Of a stretch of 64,000 nt of DNA, positions 44,227 through 54,070 are shown one piece after another. Location: the NCBI RefSeq assembly GCF_030070105.1, contig NZ_JASJOO010000006.1:1-64000 (forward strand). Reading direction: 5' to 3'. The notes under the pieces are model-generated. The model did not search any database and was not told the DNA's origin. It was given only the letters and a program-made list of their open reading frames with translations. Position 1 is the stretch's first letter. Every line of letters begins with the position of its first letter. This stretch comes from Bermanella sp. WJH001. Lineage in GTDB: Bacteria; Pseudomonadota; Gammaproteobacteria; Pseudomonadales; Oceanobacteraceae. The translations under genes and the position numbers were made by a program.

Positions 44227-45963
44227 ATGGAAATGGTAGATTTACGCCCAAGTTTGGATCAATTAAATGGACTCACGCACAAAAAAGCGGCAGCTGGCGA
44301 GTGTCTTTTGGCACAAAATAGTAAGCCCTCACATTGTTTTTATATTTTAAGTGGGCAAGCTCACTTAGAAGTACATGATAAAGAGCTCGATCGAAAAGCA
44401 AGGTTATCCACCACTTTTACAACAGGTGACTGCATTGGCGCTAAAGAATTATTAAGCGATCAAGCGTGTATGCATAATGTGATTGCCGATAATGACATTG
44501 AATACATTACATTAACGTTACCTGAGCTCAGAAAATTATTATTAGATGAGCCTAATTTTTACTCATTAATCCTACAAACGCTTAGTAAGCAAATGAATGT
44601 AGCCCTTCAAAATGAAGCGGATATGGCGTTAAACCAAGCACCAATTAAAGAAGTTGAGTTTATTGTTAGTGGAGCAAACGCGGCTCACGAAGCGATTCAA
44701 AACCTACCAGAAAACGCAATTGACGATGCCATTATGGCGGTGGCTAACGCGGTAAATGATCAAGCTGATAATCTAGCCAAGTTGACCGTATTAGAAAGCG
44801 GCATGGGTGTGCTTGAACATAAAATTCAAAAAATAAAACTGGGTACCGTAGCTGTTGCACAAGGCCTACAAGGTAAACCTGGTGTCGGTAGTGTGATTGA
44901 ACAAAAAGACGGCAGCACAGGCCTAGCAAATAGCATGGGTGTTGTGTTTGCCATGATTCCTGTGACAAACCCAGTGGAAACGTTAACCTTTAAATTTTTA
45001 ATCGCGCTCAAATCACGTAATGCCATTATTATTAGCAGTCACCGTAAAGCGAAAAATGTTGGTAATCAAACAGTTGAAATTATTCAAAACGTATTAAAAC
45101 AATTAGATTTACCGGTTAACTTAATTCAAACCGCTCAACAGCCTTCATCTCGTGCATTAACGCAAGCATTTATGACCCATGACGATGTGCACTTTATTTT
45201 AGCCACAGGTGGCCCTTCGATGGTGAAATCGGCCTACCAATCAGGCACCCCCGCTATTGGTGTGGGTAAAGGCAATGCACCTGTATGGATTGAAAAAACA
45301 TGTGACGTTAAAAAAGCCGCTGACGATGTGGTGTTTAGTAAAAGCTTTGATAACGGCATTGTTTGCGGCTCAGAAAATAACTTGTTAGTTGATGCGGATA
45401 TTTATGACGACTTTTTAACCCATGCACAAAACGCAGGGGCCGCGGTTTTTAATGACTTTGAAATACACGCATTACTTGAAGTGGTTTTCCATGACGATCA
45501 TTTAGACAGCCGTTTTGTGGGTAAAAGTGCTCAAGATGTATGTGATGAACTAGGCATCAAACGTGATTATCCAATTAAACTGATATTGGCCGAAACCCAA
45601 GGGCAGCCTGAAAATACACCATTGCTTAAAGAAAAATTATTGCCGGTATTATCTGTGACCAAGATTCACAATGATGACCAAGCCATGAGCTTAGCTAAAG
45701 CAATTTTAGCCGATGAAGGGGCGGGTCACACGGCAATCATACACAGTAATAACGAGCAGTTAGTGAAAGCGTATGCACAATGTGCCGATGTGAGTCGGGT
45801 GTTAGTTAATGGTGCCGGCACACTTGGTTGTATCGGTGCGAATAATGGCCTTCAACTTTCTTGGACATTAGGTTGTGGCACACAAGGTGGCGGCGCCACC
45901 AGTGATAACGTCAGTTATGAGCACTTGTTAAATATTAAACGTATTGCTTACGCACAGAACTAA
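44227..45963 (+). CDS. Cyclic-nucleotide-binding-like domain fused to CoA-acylating aldehyde dehydrogenase
   Basis: The 578-residue protein joins two domains. Residues about 7-120 form a cNMP-binding-like beta-roll (FYILSGQAHLEVHD, GDCIGAKELLSD); the phosphate-cassette Arg of true cAMP receptors is not evident, so binding of cAMP is uncertain. Residues about 150-578 match the N-terminal acylating aldehyde dehydrogenase of AdhE: LESGMGVLEHKI, PVTNPVETL, ILATGGPSMVKSAY, and catalytic Cys380 in FDNGIVCGSE. It would interconvert an aldehyde with its acyl-CoA. No alcohol dehydrogenase part is present. The ATG follows AAGGAAGGAAAG; an ATG at 44128 would add 33 poorly conserved residues across the palindromes and is rejected. 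Confidence 0.85.
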   Translation: MEMVDLRPSLDQLNGLTHKKAAAGECLLAQNSKPSHCFYILSGQAHLEVHDKELDRKARLSTTFTTGDCIGAKELLSDQACMHNVIADNDIEYITLTLPELRKLLLDEPNFYSLILQTLSKQMNVALQNEADMALNQAPIKEVEFIVSGANAAHEAIQNLPENAIDDAIMAVANAVNDQADNLAKLTVLESGMGVLEHKIQKIKLGTVAVAQGLQGKPGVGSVIEQKDGSTGLANSMGVVFAMIPVTNPVETLTFKFLIALKSRNAIIISSHRKAKNVGNQTVEIIQNVLKQLDLPVNLIQTAQQPSSRALTQAFMTHDDVHFILATGGPSMVKSAYQSGTPAIGVGKGNAPVWIEKTCDVKKAADDVVFSKSFDNGIVCGSENNLLVDADIYDDFLTHAQNAGAAVFNDFEIHALLEVVFHDDHLDSRFVGKSAQDVCDELGIKRDYPIKLILAETQGQPENTPLLKEKLLPVLSVTKIHNDDQAMSLAKAILADEGAGHTAIIHSNNEQLVKAYAQCADVSRVLVNGAGTLGCIGANNGLQLSWTLGCGTQGGGATSDNVSYEHLLNIKRIAYAQN

Positions 45964-45980
45964 TTATTATTGCACGTTTG

Positions 45981-46024
45981 TAGGATGGGTTAGCATTACC
46001 CGTTAGGGTAAAGCGTAACCCATC
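45981..46024. repeat. Long palindromic repeat element
   Basis: GATGGGTTA pairs with TAACCCATC, and inside it TTACCC pairs with GGGTAA around GTTA, giving a nearly continuous hairpin of about 40 bases. Its outer arms recur in opposite orientation at 41643-41688. It is probably a non-autonomous (REP/MITE-like) element. Confidence 0.6.
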
Positions 46025-46124
46025 AGTCTGTAAATTGATGGTTATGGGGCGCGTTGCTTGCGCCACCAATCTATCCTTTAACGTAGTTTTTCTATGTAGG
46101 ATTCAAGCTATTTTTCGAATGCAA

Positions 46125-46156
46125 AAAAAAGCCCGCTATAAAAAGCGGGCTTTTTT
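46125..46156. terminator. Bidirectional intrinsic terminator
   Basis: AAAAAGCCCGCT-TATAAAA-AGCGGGCTTTTT is flanked by A and T runs between the aldehyde dehydrogenase fusion (+) and ppa (-). Confidence 0.88.
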
Positions 46157-46174
46157 ATTGATGCTAGATTCTTA

Positions 46175-46711
46175 TTATTTGGCAGCGTTGTAAGCTGCGA
46201 TAGAATCAACGATGGCTTTTTTAGCCTCAGCCGCGTCACCCCAGCCTTCTACTTTCACCCACTTGCCTTGCTCTAGGTCTTTGTAGTTTTCGAAGAAGTG
46301 AGCGATTTGATCACGCAATAATTTAGGCACGTCGTTGATGTCATTGATGTCATCGTACATTTTAGTGATTTTAGTGTGCGGTACGGCCAGTAATTTAGCA
46401 TCACCACCGGCTTCGTCGGTCATGTTTAATACACCAACCGGGCGACAACGAATCACAGAACCCGCTTGTACTGGGTAAGGGGTAATCACCAATACATCCA
46501 GTGCATCGCCATCATCCGCTAGGGTGTGGTTAATGAAACCATAGTTAGCAGGGTAAAACATGGGTGTTGCCATGAAGCGGTCAACCAATAGCGCGCCGCC
46601 CATATCTTTGTCGATTTCATATTTGATTGGGCTTGAGTTGGCTGGGATCTCGATCGCTACATAAATGTCTTCAGGAGCGTCTTTGCCTGCTGGGATTTGA
46701 TCGAAGTTCAT
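46175..46711 (-). CDS. ppa: Inorganic pyrophosphatase
   Basis: Family I soluble pyrophosphatase of 178 residues. [22 protein letters not shown] contains the catalytic Asp cluster, and [18 protein letters not shown] and [20 protein letters not shown] are typical. It hydrolyses pyrophosphate released by biosynthesis. AGGA precedes the ATG. It is convergent with the aldehyde dehydrogenase fusion and separated from the nitrate cluster by 147 bases. Confidence 0.96.
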   Translation of the reverse strand: MNFDQIPAGKDAPEDIYVAIEIPANSSPIKYEIDKDMGGALLVDRFMATPMFYPANYGFINHTLADDGDALDVLVITPYPVQAGSVIRCRPVGVLNMTDEAGGDAKLLAVPHTKITKMYDDINDINDVPKLLRDQIAHFFENYKDLEQGKWVKVEGWGDAAEAKKAIVDSIAAYNAAK

Positions 46712-46858
46712 GGTGTGGTCCTATTAACAATAAGAGTAACAAATTAAAGTCATCAAATTATAGCGCCCTATATGTATCAGGGCTAGTTATCAAATAGGAG
46801 ACGGCGGTGACACAGGTTTAAGGAAGGTGTAAGGCTCTGCAAGGCAGAGCCTGTGGTG

Positions 46859-49582
46859 TTAGCCTTTAGCAATTATGCCTTTTATTTCAGGCACACAACT
46901 GCCGCAGTTTGTACCGGCTTTGAGTTTATCGCCCACCATGGCGGGGGTTTTACAGCCTGCTTTTACCGCGGCGGCAATGGTTTTTTCGCCTACGCTGTAA
47001 CAAGCGCACACGATGCGACCAATGTCTTCACCGGCGGGAGCGTGACCACTTAACAGGGCCATACGAGCACGTTCATCTAAGTTCTGTTTTGCAAATTGGC
47101 TGGCAAGCCAAGTGCGTTCAGGCAGTTGAGTATTGGGTGCCACCATGGCGACGGCTTCGAGTTGGCCTTGTTTATTCATAAGTGCCAGACGGTATAAACC
47201 TGAGGCTGCATCTTCAAAGCTTAATATTTCTAATTCTTGTTGTTCAATTTGAGCAATGCTGTCAAATCCTAACCAGCTCATCATGGCTTTAATTGGCGAT
47301 TCCAACTTTTCGCTGTGAGCAAGTTCAAGCCGAGTGTGCTGGTTGCCTTGCGCGGATACCACGTATTCGCTGTCAGGCCATTGGATTGGATTGCGACTCA
47401 ATACAAAACCAAACCAGTTAGCATTGTAAGCATTGACTTGCACAGGCGTGTGTTTGCTTTCAGGCTGTTTACTAAAAGCATCCACTTCTGGGTTGACCAC
47501 AGGGTTAATACGGCCGGTGCGTGACAGTTGCGCTGTCCAGTGCATGGGCACAAAAATATCACCTTGTTTAGGGTTTTGATTAATGCTCACAGGGGCCAGC
47601 ATGTTGCCCCATTTACTTTTTACACTCACTAATTGGCCGTCGATTAAGTTGCGCGACTTTGCATCGTTGGCATGCATTTCCACATAAGGTTGGCTGATGT
47701 GTTGGTTAAGCTGTGGCGCTAACGCAGTACGTGTCATGGTGTGCCATTGGTCACGAATACGGCCGGTGTTTAAACGTAATGGATAATCATTACTTGGCAA
47801 GTTAACAGGTAATTTGGGTGTGATTGCTAATAATTTTGCTTTGCGATTAGGCGTAAAAAAATCCCCTTGCGCAAAAAAGCGTTCACGGCCTTTAGGGTAT
47901 TGTGCATTCACTGGCCATTGTATTGGTGCAAGATTTTCGTATTCATCATTGCTGATGTTGGCTAAACCACTAATATCAAAATCACGGCGTCTATGCTCAG
48001 CAGCGTCTGAATTTTCAAAACCAGAAAGGGCGGCATGTTCACGAAAAATTTCTGCTTGGTTTTGATAATTAAAACCGTCTGCAAAGCCCATACGCTTGGC
48101 TACATCACAAATAATTTGCCAATCATGCATGGCATTACAAGCGGGTTGAAATAAACCACGCTGGCGAGAAATACGACGTTCACTATTGGTCACTGTGCCG
48201 TCTTTTTCACTCCAGCCTGTGGCGGGCAATTTAACGTGAGCTAAATCGCCCGTGTCGGTTTGGTCAATGCAGTCACTGATCACAACAAGCTCACACTTTT
48301 TCAGTGCGCGTTTTACTTTATCGGCATTGGGCAAGCTAACAACGGGATTGGTCGCCATTACCCATACGGCTTTTATTTTGCCTTCGTCAATGGCATCAAA
48401 CATGTCCACGGCCATTAAACCACTTTGTGTGGCCATGGTAGGGGACTGCCAGAAGGTTTTCACGCGGGCAATGCTGTCTTGGGTAAAGTCCATGTGAGCG
48501 GCTAATGTGTTGGCAAGGCCGCCTACCTCACGACCACCCATGGCGTTGGGTTGGCCTGTCATTGAAAACGGCCCCATGCCTGGTTTACCAATACGACCTG
48601 TGGCAAGGTGACAATTTAGAATGCTGTTAACCTTGTCTGTGCCAGAACTGGATTGGTTAACACCTTGGCTATATAGGGTGACGCTTTTTTCTGTATTGCA
48701 GAACCAATTATAAAATTGTTTTAAGTCGTCTTCATTGACACCCAGTGTGTTTGCTAACGCTTTGATGTCACCTGCACTTTGTTGCGCAGTGTTGATCGCT
48801 TCGTCTAAACCTTCGCAATATTGCTGTACGTAATCAGAATTAATTTTATTTTGTTGGTTAATACTATTCAGTAGACCGTTGAATAACCAAACATCGGTGC
48901 CCAGGTTCAGTGGTAAATGTAAATCTGCAATGTCACAGGTTTGAGTGCGACGAGGGTCAATCACCACCACTTTTACATTGGGGTTGGCTTCTTTGTATTT
49001 TTTAATACGTTGAAATAATACAGGGTGACACCAAGCGGTGTTACTGCCCACCAGTGTAATTAATTCGGCTTTTTCAAAATCATCGTAACAACCTGGAACC
49101 GTATCGGTACCAAAAGCACGTTTGTGACCCACAACCGATGACGACATACATAGGCGTGAATTGGTATCGATGTTGCCACTGCCTATGTAACCTTTCATTA
49201 ACTTATTGGCGACGTAATAATCTTCAGTGAGTAATTGGCCTGATACATAAAACGCTACAGCGTCAGGGCCGTGTTGTTTAATGATGTCACTAAATCCATT
49301 GGCTACTTTATCAAGCGCTTCATCCCAAGACACCACTTGGTTGTTGATTTTTGGCTCCAGTAAACGCTCATTAAGTGAAACCGTTTGATCAAGGGCACTG
49401 CCTTTTGAACACAAACGGCCAAGATTCGCTGGGTGATGATCCAGCCCTGATACACGAATGCTACGCTGGGCCTCATTGATTGTGGCTTTTATGCCACAAC
49501 CAACGCCGCAGTAGGCACAGGTTGTGTGCTTGGTGGTTTCGTTTGTATTTTTGCTGGTCAGGGTTGAGGTAATAACGCTCAT
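46859..49582 (-). CDS. nasA: Assimilatory nitrate reductase catalytic subunit
   Basis: A 907-residue molybdopterin enzyme of the cytoplasm reducing nitrate to nitrite. The N-terminal [4Fe-4S] ligands are CAYCGVGC (Cys22, 25, 29) and Cys58 (GRLCSKG). LNTGRIRDQWHTMTRT lies in the C-terminal cofactor domain. A C-terminal BFD-type [2Fe-2S] domain (VCACYSVGEKTI, GTNCGSCVPEI) is fused, as in proteobacterial NasA/NasC. Its ATG overlaps the stop of the upstream flavoprotein by four bases, so the pair is co-translated. Confidence 0.94.
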   Translation of the reverse strand: MSVITSTLTSKNTNETTKHTTCAYCGVGCGIKATINEAQRSIRVSGLDHHPANLGRLCSKGSALDQTVSLNERLLEPKINNQVVSWDEALDKVANGFSDIIKQHGPDAVAFYVSGQLLTEDYYVANKLMKGYIGSGNIDTNSRLCMSSSVVGHKRAFGTDTVPGCYDDFEKAELITLVGSNTAWCHPVLFQRIKKYKEANPNVKVVVIDPRRTQTCDIADLHLPLNLGTDVWLFNGLLNSINQQNKINSDYVQQYCEGLDEAINTAQQSAGDIKALANTLGVNEDDLKQFYNWFCNTEKSVTLYSQGVNQSSSGTDKVNSILNCHLATGRIGKPGMGPFSMTGQPNAMGGREVGGLANTLAAHMDFTQDSIARVKTFWQSPTMATQSGLMAVDMFDAIDEGKIKAVWVMATNPVVSLPNADKVKRALKKCELVVISDCIDQTDTGDLAHVKLPATGWSEKDGTVTNSERRISRQRGLFQPACNAMHDWQIICDVAKRMGFADGFNYQNQAEIFREHAALSGFENSDAAEHRRRDFDISGLANISNDEYENLAPIQWPVNAQYPKGRERFFAQGDFFTPNRKAKLLAITPKLPVNLPSNDYPLRLNTGRIRDQWHTMTRTALAPQLNQHISQPYVEMHANDAKSRNLIDGQLVSVKSKWGNMLAPVSINQNPKQGDIFVPMHWTAQLSRTGRINPVVNPEVDAFSKQPESKHTPVQVNAYNANWFGFVLSRNPIQWPDSEYVVSAQGNQHTRLELAHSEKLESPIKAMMSWLGFDSIAQIEQQELEILSFEDAASGLYRLALMNKQGQLEAVAMVAPNTQLPERTWLASQFAKQNLDERARMALLSGHAPAGEDIGRIVCACYSVGEKTIAAAVKAGCKTPAMVGDKLKAGTNCGSCVPEIKGIIAKG

Positions 49583-50838
49583 GCGGCTACCTCAGAATGA
49601 TTAACGTGTTGATTCATTGTGTCACTTTGAGCTTGGCATAATGCTTTGCCAAACATTAAATAAGGGCGAATTGACTGAATATCAGTTTTGGCATCAAGTA
49701 GCTCATGATAAAACGGCCCTTCTTGTGTGTCACCATATAACACGACACCAATGATTTTATTATCTTCAACAACGATCTTTTTATAAATGCCTTGTTGTGT
49801 ATGGCGATAGTAGATGTACTCACTTTCAGGGGTGCCTAAAAAGTTACCAACAGAAAATAAATTAATCCCTGTTACTTTTAATTTGGTGGCGGTAGGTAGT
49901 GTTTGAAATTGTGCTACACCATGTTCGCTTAAATGGTTTGCCAGCACTTTTGCTTGATCATATAAAGGGGCAACTAAACCAAATGTATCGCCACGGTGTT
50001 CGATACACTCGCCTAAAGCATAAATACTTGGGTCATAGGTTTGTAAGGTGTCGCTAACAATGATGCCATTTTTGCAATATAAACCGCAGTCTTGCGCTAA
50101 TTGAATATTTGGGCGAATCCCGATGGCCATAATAACAAGATCGGCTTCTAATTCACTGCCATCGGCAAAGCAGACTTTTTCAACTCGGTTATTTCCTTGA
50201 ATGGATTGCGTAGCAGCCTCCATTTTAAAATGTAAACCACGGGTTTCTAATGCGTGCTTAAGCAGTTCACCGGCCTCTTGGTCAAGTTGGCGGTTTAAAG
50301 GCACGTCACAATTATGCACAACGGTGACATCCATACCGCGACCGCATAATCCCATCGCGGCTTCTAAGCCTAATAAGCCGGCACCAATGACAACGGCCTT
50401 TTTATGCTGCCCTGCCACATTAATCATGTTTTCAACATCACGAATATCGCGAAAGCTCATGACGCCATCTAATTCAGCCCCTTCAATGGGTAACATAAAT
50501 GGGTTTGAGCCTGTTGCAATCACTAAGCGGTCATAGGGGGTGCTCTCGCCATCCTTGGTAATTACACGTTTGCGAAGACGGTCTATTTTTACAATGGCTT
50601 TATCTGTACCAGCATGAAGGGTGATGCCGTTGGCGTCATACCAAGGGCGATCGAAAATCATAATTTCGTCTAACGTTTTTTCACCGGCCAATAAAGGGGA
50701 AAGCATGATGCGGTTGTAGTTACCATAAGGTTCATTACCAAAAACCGTGATGTCATAGGCATGTTCAGTACTGATTAACTCTTCTAATAATTTAGCACCG
50801 GCCATACCGTTGCCAATAATCACTAATTTGGCTGTCAT
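49579..50838 (-). CDS. FAD/NAD(P)H-dependent oxidoreductase partner of nitrate reductase
   Basis: A 419-residue flavoprotein with two dinucleotide-binding motifs, VIIGNGMAGAKLLEEL at the N-terminus (FAD) and VVIGAGLLGLEAAMGL at about residue 148 (NAD(P)H). It resembles the N-terminal half of NirB and NasB-type reductases and would pass electrons from NAD(P)H to nitrate reductase. It is preceded by a 170-base region with three hairpins and a terminator, so it may have its own control apart from nirBD. AAAGAGC lies before the ATG. Confidence 0.85.
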   Translation of the reverse strand: MTAKLVIIGNGMAGAKLLEELISTEHAYDITVFGNEPYGNYNRIMLSPLLAGEKTLDEIMIFDRPWYDANGITLHAGTDKAIVKIDRLRKRVITKDGESTPYDRLVIATGSNPFMLPIEGAELDGVMSFRDIRDVENMINVAGQHKKAVVIGAGLLGLEAAMGLCGRGMDVTVVHNCDVPLNRQLDQEAGELLKHALETRGLHFKMEAATQSIQGNNRVEKVCFADGSELEADLVIMAIGIRPNIQLAQDCGLYCKNGIIVSDTLQTYDPSIYALGECIEHRGDTFGLVAPLYDQAKVLANHLSEHGVAQFQTLPTATKLKVTGINLFSVGNFLGTPESEYIYYRHTQQGIYKKIVVEDNKIIGVVLYGDTQEGPFYHELLDAKTDIQSIRPYLMFGKALCQAQSDTMNQHVNHSEVAA

Positions 50839-50874
50839 GCTTTGCTCTTTATGTCGAATAAATTGATTAAGGTG

Positions 50875-50973
50875 AGAAAAAAGGGGCCATCGGATTAGGC
50901 ATTCGATGGCCCAAAGGGGTTCTCTACCTTAAGCGATGCTTAATTTTACGGCTTCCAAATGGATTAGGTAAAA
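50875..50973 (-). promoter_or_regulatory. Structured leader with terminator between nirD and nitrate reductase genes
   Basis: On the minus strand three successive hairpins appear: TTTTAC/GTAAAA (50944-50973), the perfect TTAAGC-ATC-GCTTAA (50929-50943), and GGGCCATCG/CGATGGCCC (50884-50912) followed by a run of T (terminator). The sequence CCTAATCC occurs in both outer hairpins. It may simply end nirBD transcripts, or it may be an attenuator antagonised by a NasT/NasR-type antiterminator as known for other nas leaders; no such gene is in the window. Confidence 0.5.
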
Positions 50974-51012
50974 CGCCACATTGTTTAAGTCTTTATGAAC
51001 GTAGACGTGCTG

Positions 51013-51339
51013 TTAAACAGCCACCAATACACGATTGTTTTCTATCTTGGTTTGATAGGTCGCAATGCGTACGGTTTCATCTTCTAGACACTCACCTGTT
51101 GATAGTGAGTAATGCTGTTTATATAAAGGACTTGCTACGGTGAGCACGCCTTTTATGTCACAGATTAAACCGCGGCTGAGCACGTTGGCTTTGCCGATTG
51201 GGTCAAAATTATTGATGGCGAAAATTTGTTCGCCAACAGCAGGGCGAAAGATCGCCACTTGCTGTTCGTTAACTAATGCACATACGCCAGTATCAAGGTT
51301 GATATCATCTAATGCGCATACGTCGATAAAATTACTCAT
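51013..51339 (-). CDS. nirD: Nitrite reductase (NAD(P)H) small subunit
   Basis: A 108-residue Rieske-fold subunit without cluster ligands, as in E. coli NirD (FIDVCALDDI, GLICDIKGVLTVASPLYKQHYSL). It partners NirB in reducing nitrite to ammonia. AAGGA lies six bases before the ATG chosen; an in-frame TTG two codons upstream is not needed. The gap to nirB is nine bases. Confidence 0.93.
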   Translation of the reverse strand: MSNFIDVCALDDINLDTGVCALVNEQQVAIFRPAVGEQIFAINNFDPIGKANVLSRGLICDIKGVLTVASPLYKQHYSLSTGECLEDETVRIATYQTKIENNRVLVAV

Positions 51340-51348
51340 GATCAATCC

Positions 51349-53895
51349 TTAGCTGATGGCGATTAAGTTTTCTTTTTTCATGCGTTCAGTTTCATTTGCC
51401 GGACGAATTTGACCACGTTCTTTTACAAACTGGATGTTATCGTCTTTTTTGTCAGCATTAATGAAGTGGCTGAAGCGCTTAAGTTTTTCTGGTGACTCGA
51501 TGGTGGTTTTCCATTCGCACTGATAAGTGCCCACAACCGCGGCCATTTGGCTTTCTAATTCGTCTGCCATGCCTAGGCTGTCATCTAGTACCACTTGTTT
51601 TAGGTAATCTAAACCGCCTTCAAGGTTATCCATCCAAACGCTGGTGCGTTGTAGACGGTCAGCCGTTTTAACGTAGAACATTAAGAAACGGTCGATGTAT
51701 TTGATTAAGGTTTCTTTATCTAAGCCTTGTGCTAATAAATCGGTGTGACGAGGTTTCATGCCGCCGTTACCACATACGTATAGGTTCCAGCCGTTTTCTG
51801 TGGCGATTACACCCACGTCTTTAGATTGGGCTTCGGCACATTCACGGGTACAACCAGAGACTGCAAATTTAATTTTGTGTGGCGAACGTAAACCCTTATA
51901 GCGGTTTTCTAATTCAATGGCTAAACCCACTGAGTCATCAACACCGTAACGACACCAGGTTGAGCCGACACAAGATTTAACCGTACGTAATGATTTACCG
52001 TAAGCGTGGCCGGTTTCAAAACCTGCATCTACTAAGCGTCTCCAGATTTCAGGCAGTTGATGTAACTGTGCACCAAACATATCCACACGTTGGCCGCCGG
52101 TTAGTTTTGTATATAAACCATAATCTTTAGCAATTTGACCAATGGTGATTAAACCTTCAGGCGTCACTTCACCACCTGCCATACGAGGCACCACTGAGTA
52201 AGTACCATCTTTTTGCATGTTGCCTAGGTAAATGTCGTTGGTGTCTTGCAGACCAATGTGTTTGTCGTCCAGTACGTATTCGTTCCAGCAAGAAGCTAAT
52301 ACCGAACCCACTAGTGGTTTACAGATTTCACAACCGTGACCTTTACCGTGTTTAGATAGCAACTCACCAAATGACTTAATGCCTTCAATGCGCACAATGT
52401 TGTAAATATCTTGGCGGGTATAAGCAAAGTGTTCACAAATGTCGGTGTTAACTTCAACCCCAAGTTTAGCAAGTTCGCTGTTCATCACTTGAGTGACCAG
52501 CGCAGTACAACCACCACAACCGGTACCGGCTTTGGTATCGGCTTTCACATCACCAATGGTTTGTGCGCCATCTTGAACTGAGCAACAAATAGCCCCTTTG
52601 CTCACATCAAAACATGAACAAATTTGTGCCGTATCAGGTAGGGCGTCTGGGCCCAACATAGGTTTGGCGGCACCATCCAGTGAAGGTAAAATCAGTGCTT
52701 CTGGTGATGCTGGTAACTCAATGTTATTTAATGCCATTTGTAATAGGTTGCCGTAATCTTCGGCATCACCAATCATGACCGCGCCTAGAAGTAATTTTTT
52801 ATCGGCGCTTACGACAATCTTTTTATAAACTTGGTTTACTTCATCTGTGTAGGCATAACTCAGTGCGCCTTCACTGCGAGCATGGCAGTCGCCAATAGAG
52901 GCTACGTCGACACCCATTAATTTTAGTTTGGTGCTCATATCAGCACCTTCAAATACAGCATCACCACTTTGAGTTAAATGTTGCGCCGCCACTTTAGCCA
53001 TGTTGTAACCCGGTGCGACTAAACCGTAAATCATGCCACCCCAAAGTGCACACTCACCAATGGCATAAATATTTTCATCGGATGTTTGGCAATGGTTATT
53101 GATGCTGATACCACCACGTGGTCCAAGTTCTAATTCACTTTCGCGGGCAATGGCGTCAGACGGGCGAATACCAGCGCTGAATAAAATCACGTCGGTTTCT
53201 AAACTCTCACCGTCAGCGTACTCCATTTTGTGGAAACATTCATCACCATCAGTAATGTTTTGAGTATTTTTGCTGGTATGTACTTTTACACCCAGTTCTT
53301 CAATTTTGGTTTTCAGTAATGCGCCACCGGCGTCATCTACTTGCACCGCCATTAGGCGAGGGGCGAATTCAACCACGTGTGTTTCTAAACCTAAATCGTG
53401 TAATGCTTTCGCGGCTTCTAAACCTAACAAACCACCACCGACAACCACACCTACTTTGCCTTTAGCGGCAGATGCTTTAATGCTTTCTAAATCTTCAATG
53501 GTACGGTACACCAAGCAGTTGTCACGTTCATGGCCCGGTACAGGTGGTACAAATGGGTAAGAACCTGTGGCTAAAATTACTTTGTCATAACTTAAGGTTT
53601 CGCCCGTTTGAGTGGTTACGGTTTTGGCGGCACGATCAAGACTAGCTGCTTTGCAGTTTAGTTTTAATTCGATGTTGTTGGCTTCAAAAAAGCCGTCGCT
53701 TACCAGACTTAAGTCTTCTGCGGTTTTACCTGAGAAGTAAGACGAAAGGTAAACACGGTCATAAGCTGGGCGAGGTTCTTCACACAAAACAGTTATGTTG
53801 TAGTTTTGTGCTTGTTCTAACTCAACCAAGCTTTCAAGAAATTTATGGCCCACCATGCCATTACCAATCACGATGAGGTTTTGTTTGTTTGTCAT
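51349..53895 (-). CDS. nirB: Nitrite reductase (NAD(P)H) large subunit
   Basis: An 848-residue enzyme reducing nitrite to ammonium with NAD(P)H. It has an N-terminal FAD/NAD(P)H module (VIGNGMVGHKFLESL, VVVGGGLLGLEAAKAL), a BFD-type [2Fe-2S] domain (ICSCFDVSKGAICC, GTGCGGCTALV) and a C-terminal siroheme/[4Fe-4S] domain (CVGSTWCRYG, GCTRECAEAQ). An ATG at 53937 extends the frame by 14 codons, but lies about five bases from the predicted sigma-54 transcript start; the ATG here follows GGAGAGAG and is chosen. Confidence 0.95.
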   Translation of the reverse strand: MTNKQNLIVIGNGMVGHKFLESLVELEQAQNYNITVLCEEPRPAYDRVYLSSYFSGKTAEDLSLVSDGFFEANNIELKLNCKAASLDRAAKTVTTQTGETLSYDKVILATGSYPFVPPVPGHERDNCLVYRTIEDLESIKASAAKGKVGVVVGGGLLGLEAAKALHDLGLETHVVEFAPRLMAVQVDDAGGALLKTKIEELGVKVHTSKNTQNITDGDECFHKMEYADGESLETDVILFSAGIRPSDAIARESELELGPRGGISINNHCQTSDENIYAIGECALWGGMIYGLVAPGYNMAKVAAQHLTQSGDAVFEGADMSTKLKLMGVDVASIGDCHARSEGALSYAYTDEVNQVYKKIVVSADKKLLLGAVMIGDAEDYGNLLQMALNNIELPASPEALILPSLDGAAKPMLGPDALPDTAQICSCFDVSKGAICCSVQDGAQTIGDVKADTKAGTGCGGCTALVTQVMNSELAKLGVEVNTDICEHFAYTRQDIYNIVRIEGIKSFGELLSKHGKGHGCEICKPLVGSVLASCWNEYVLDDKHIGLQDTNDIYLGNMQKDGTYSVVPRMAGGEVTPEGLITIGQIAKDYGLYTKLTGGQRVDMFGAQLHQLPEIWRRLVDAGFETGHAYGKSLRTVKSCVGSTWCRYGVDDSVGLAIELENRYKGLRSPHKIKFAVSGCTRECAEAQSKDVGVIATENGWNLYVCGNGGMKPRHTDLLAQGLDKETLIKYIDRFLMFYVKTADRLQRTSVWMDNLEGGLDYLKQVVLDDSLGMADELESQMAAVVGTYQCEWKTTIESPEKLKRFSHFINADKKDDNIQFVKERGQIRPANETERMKKENLIAIS

Positions 53896-53952
53896 TTTCT
53901 CTCTCCATGCCGAATTAAACGGGCGGGCAAAGTTCATATCTGATGTATCTTT

Positions 53953-53968
53953 AGCAATGGCTGTGCCA
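53953..53968 (-). promoter_or_regulatory. Sigma-54 (-24/-12) promoter of nirB
   Basis: On the minus strand TGGCACAGCCATTGCT matches the sigma-54 consensus TGGCAC-N5-TTGC exactly, with GG and GC ten bases apart. Transcription should start near 53942, 47 bases before the nirB start. Sigma-54 with NtrC is the usual control of nitrate assimilation in gammaproteobacteria. Confidence 0.8.
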
Positions 53969-54070
53969 TGTTTGTAAGTTGTTGTTTTTAAAGGGTTATA
54001 TGGTTTTCGTGGCGTTTTTTGTGCACGTAAATCGAGGTGTTAGCAATTTTATGTTCTTTGATGGTGCATG

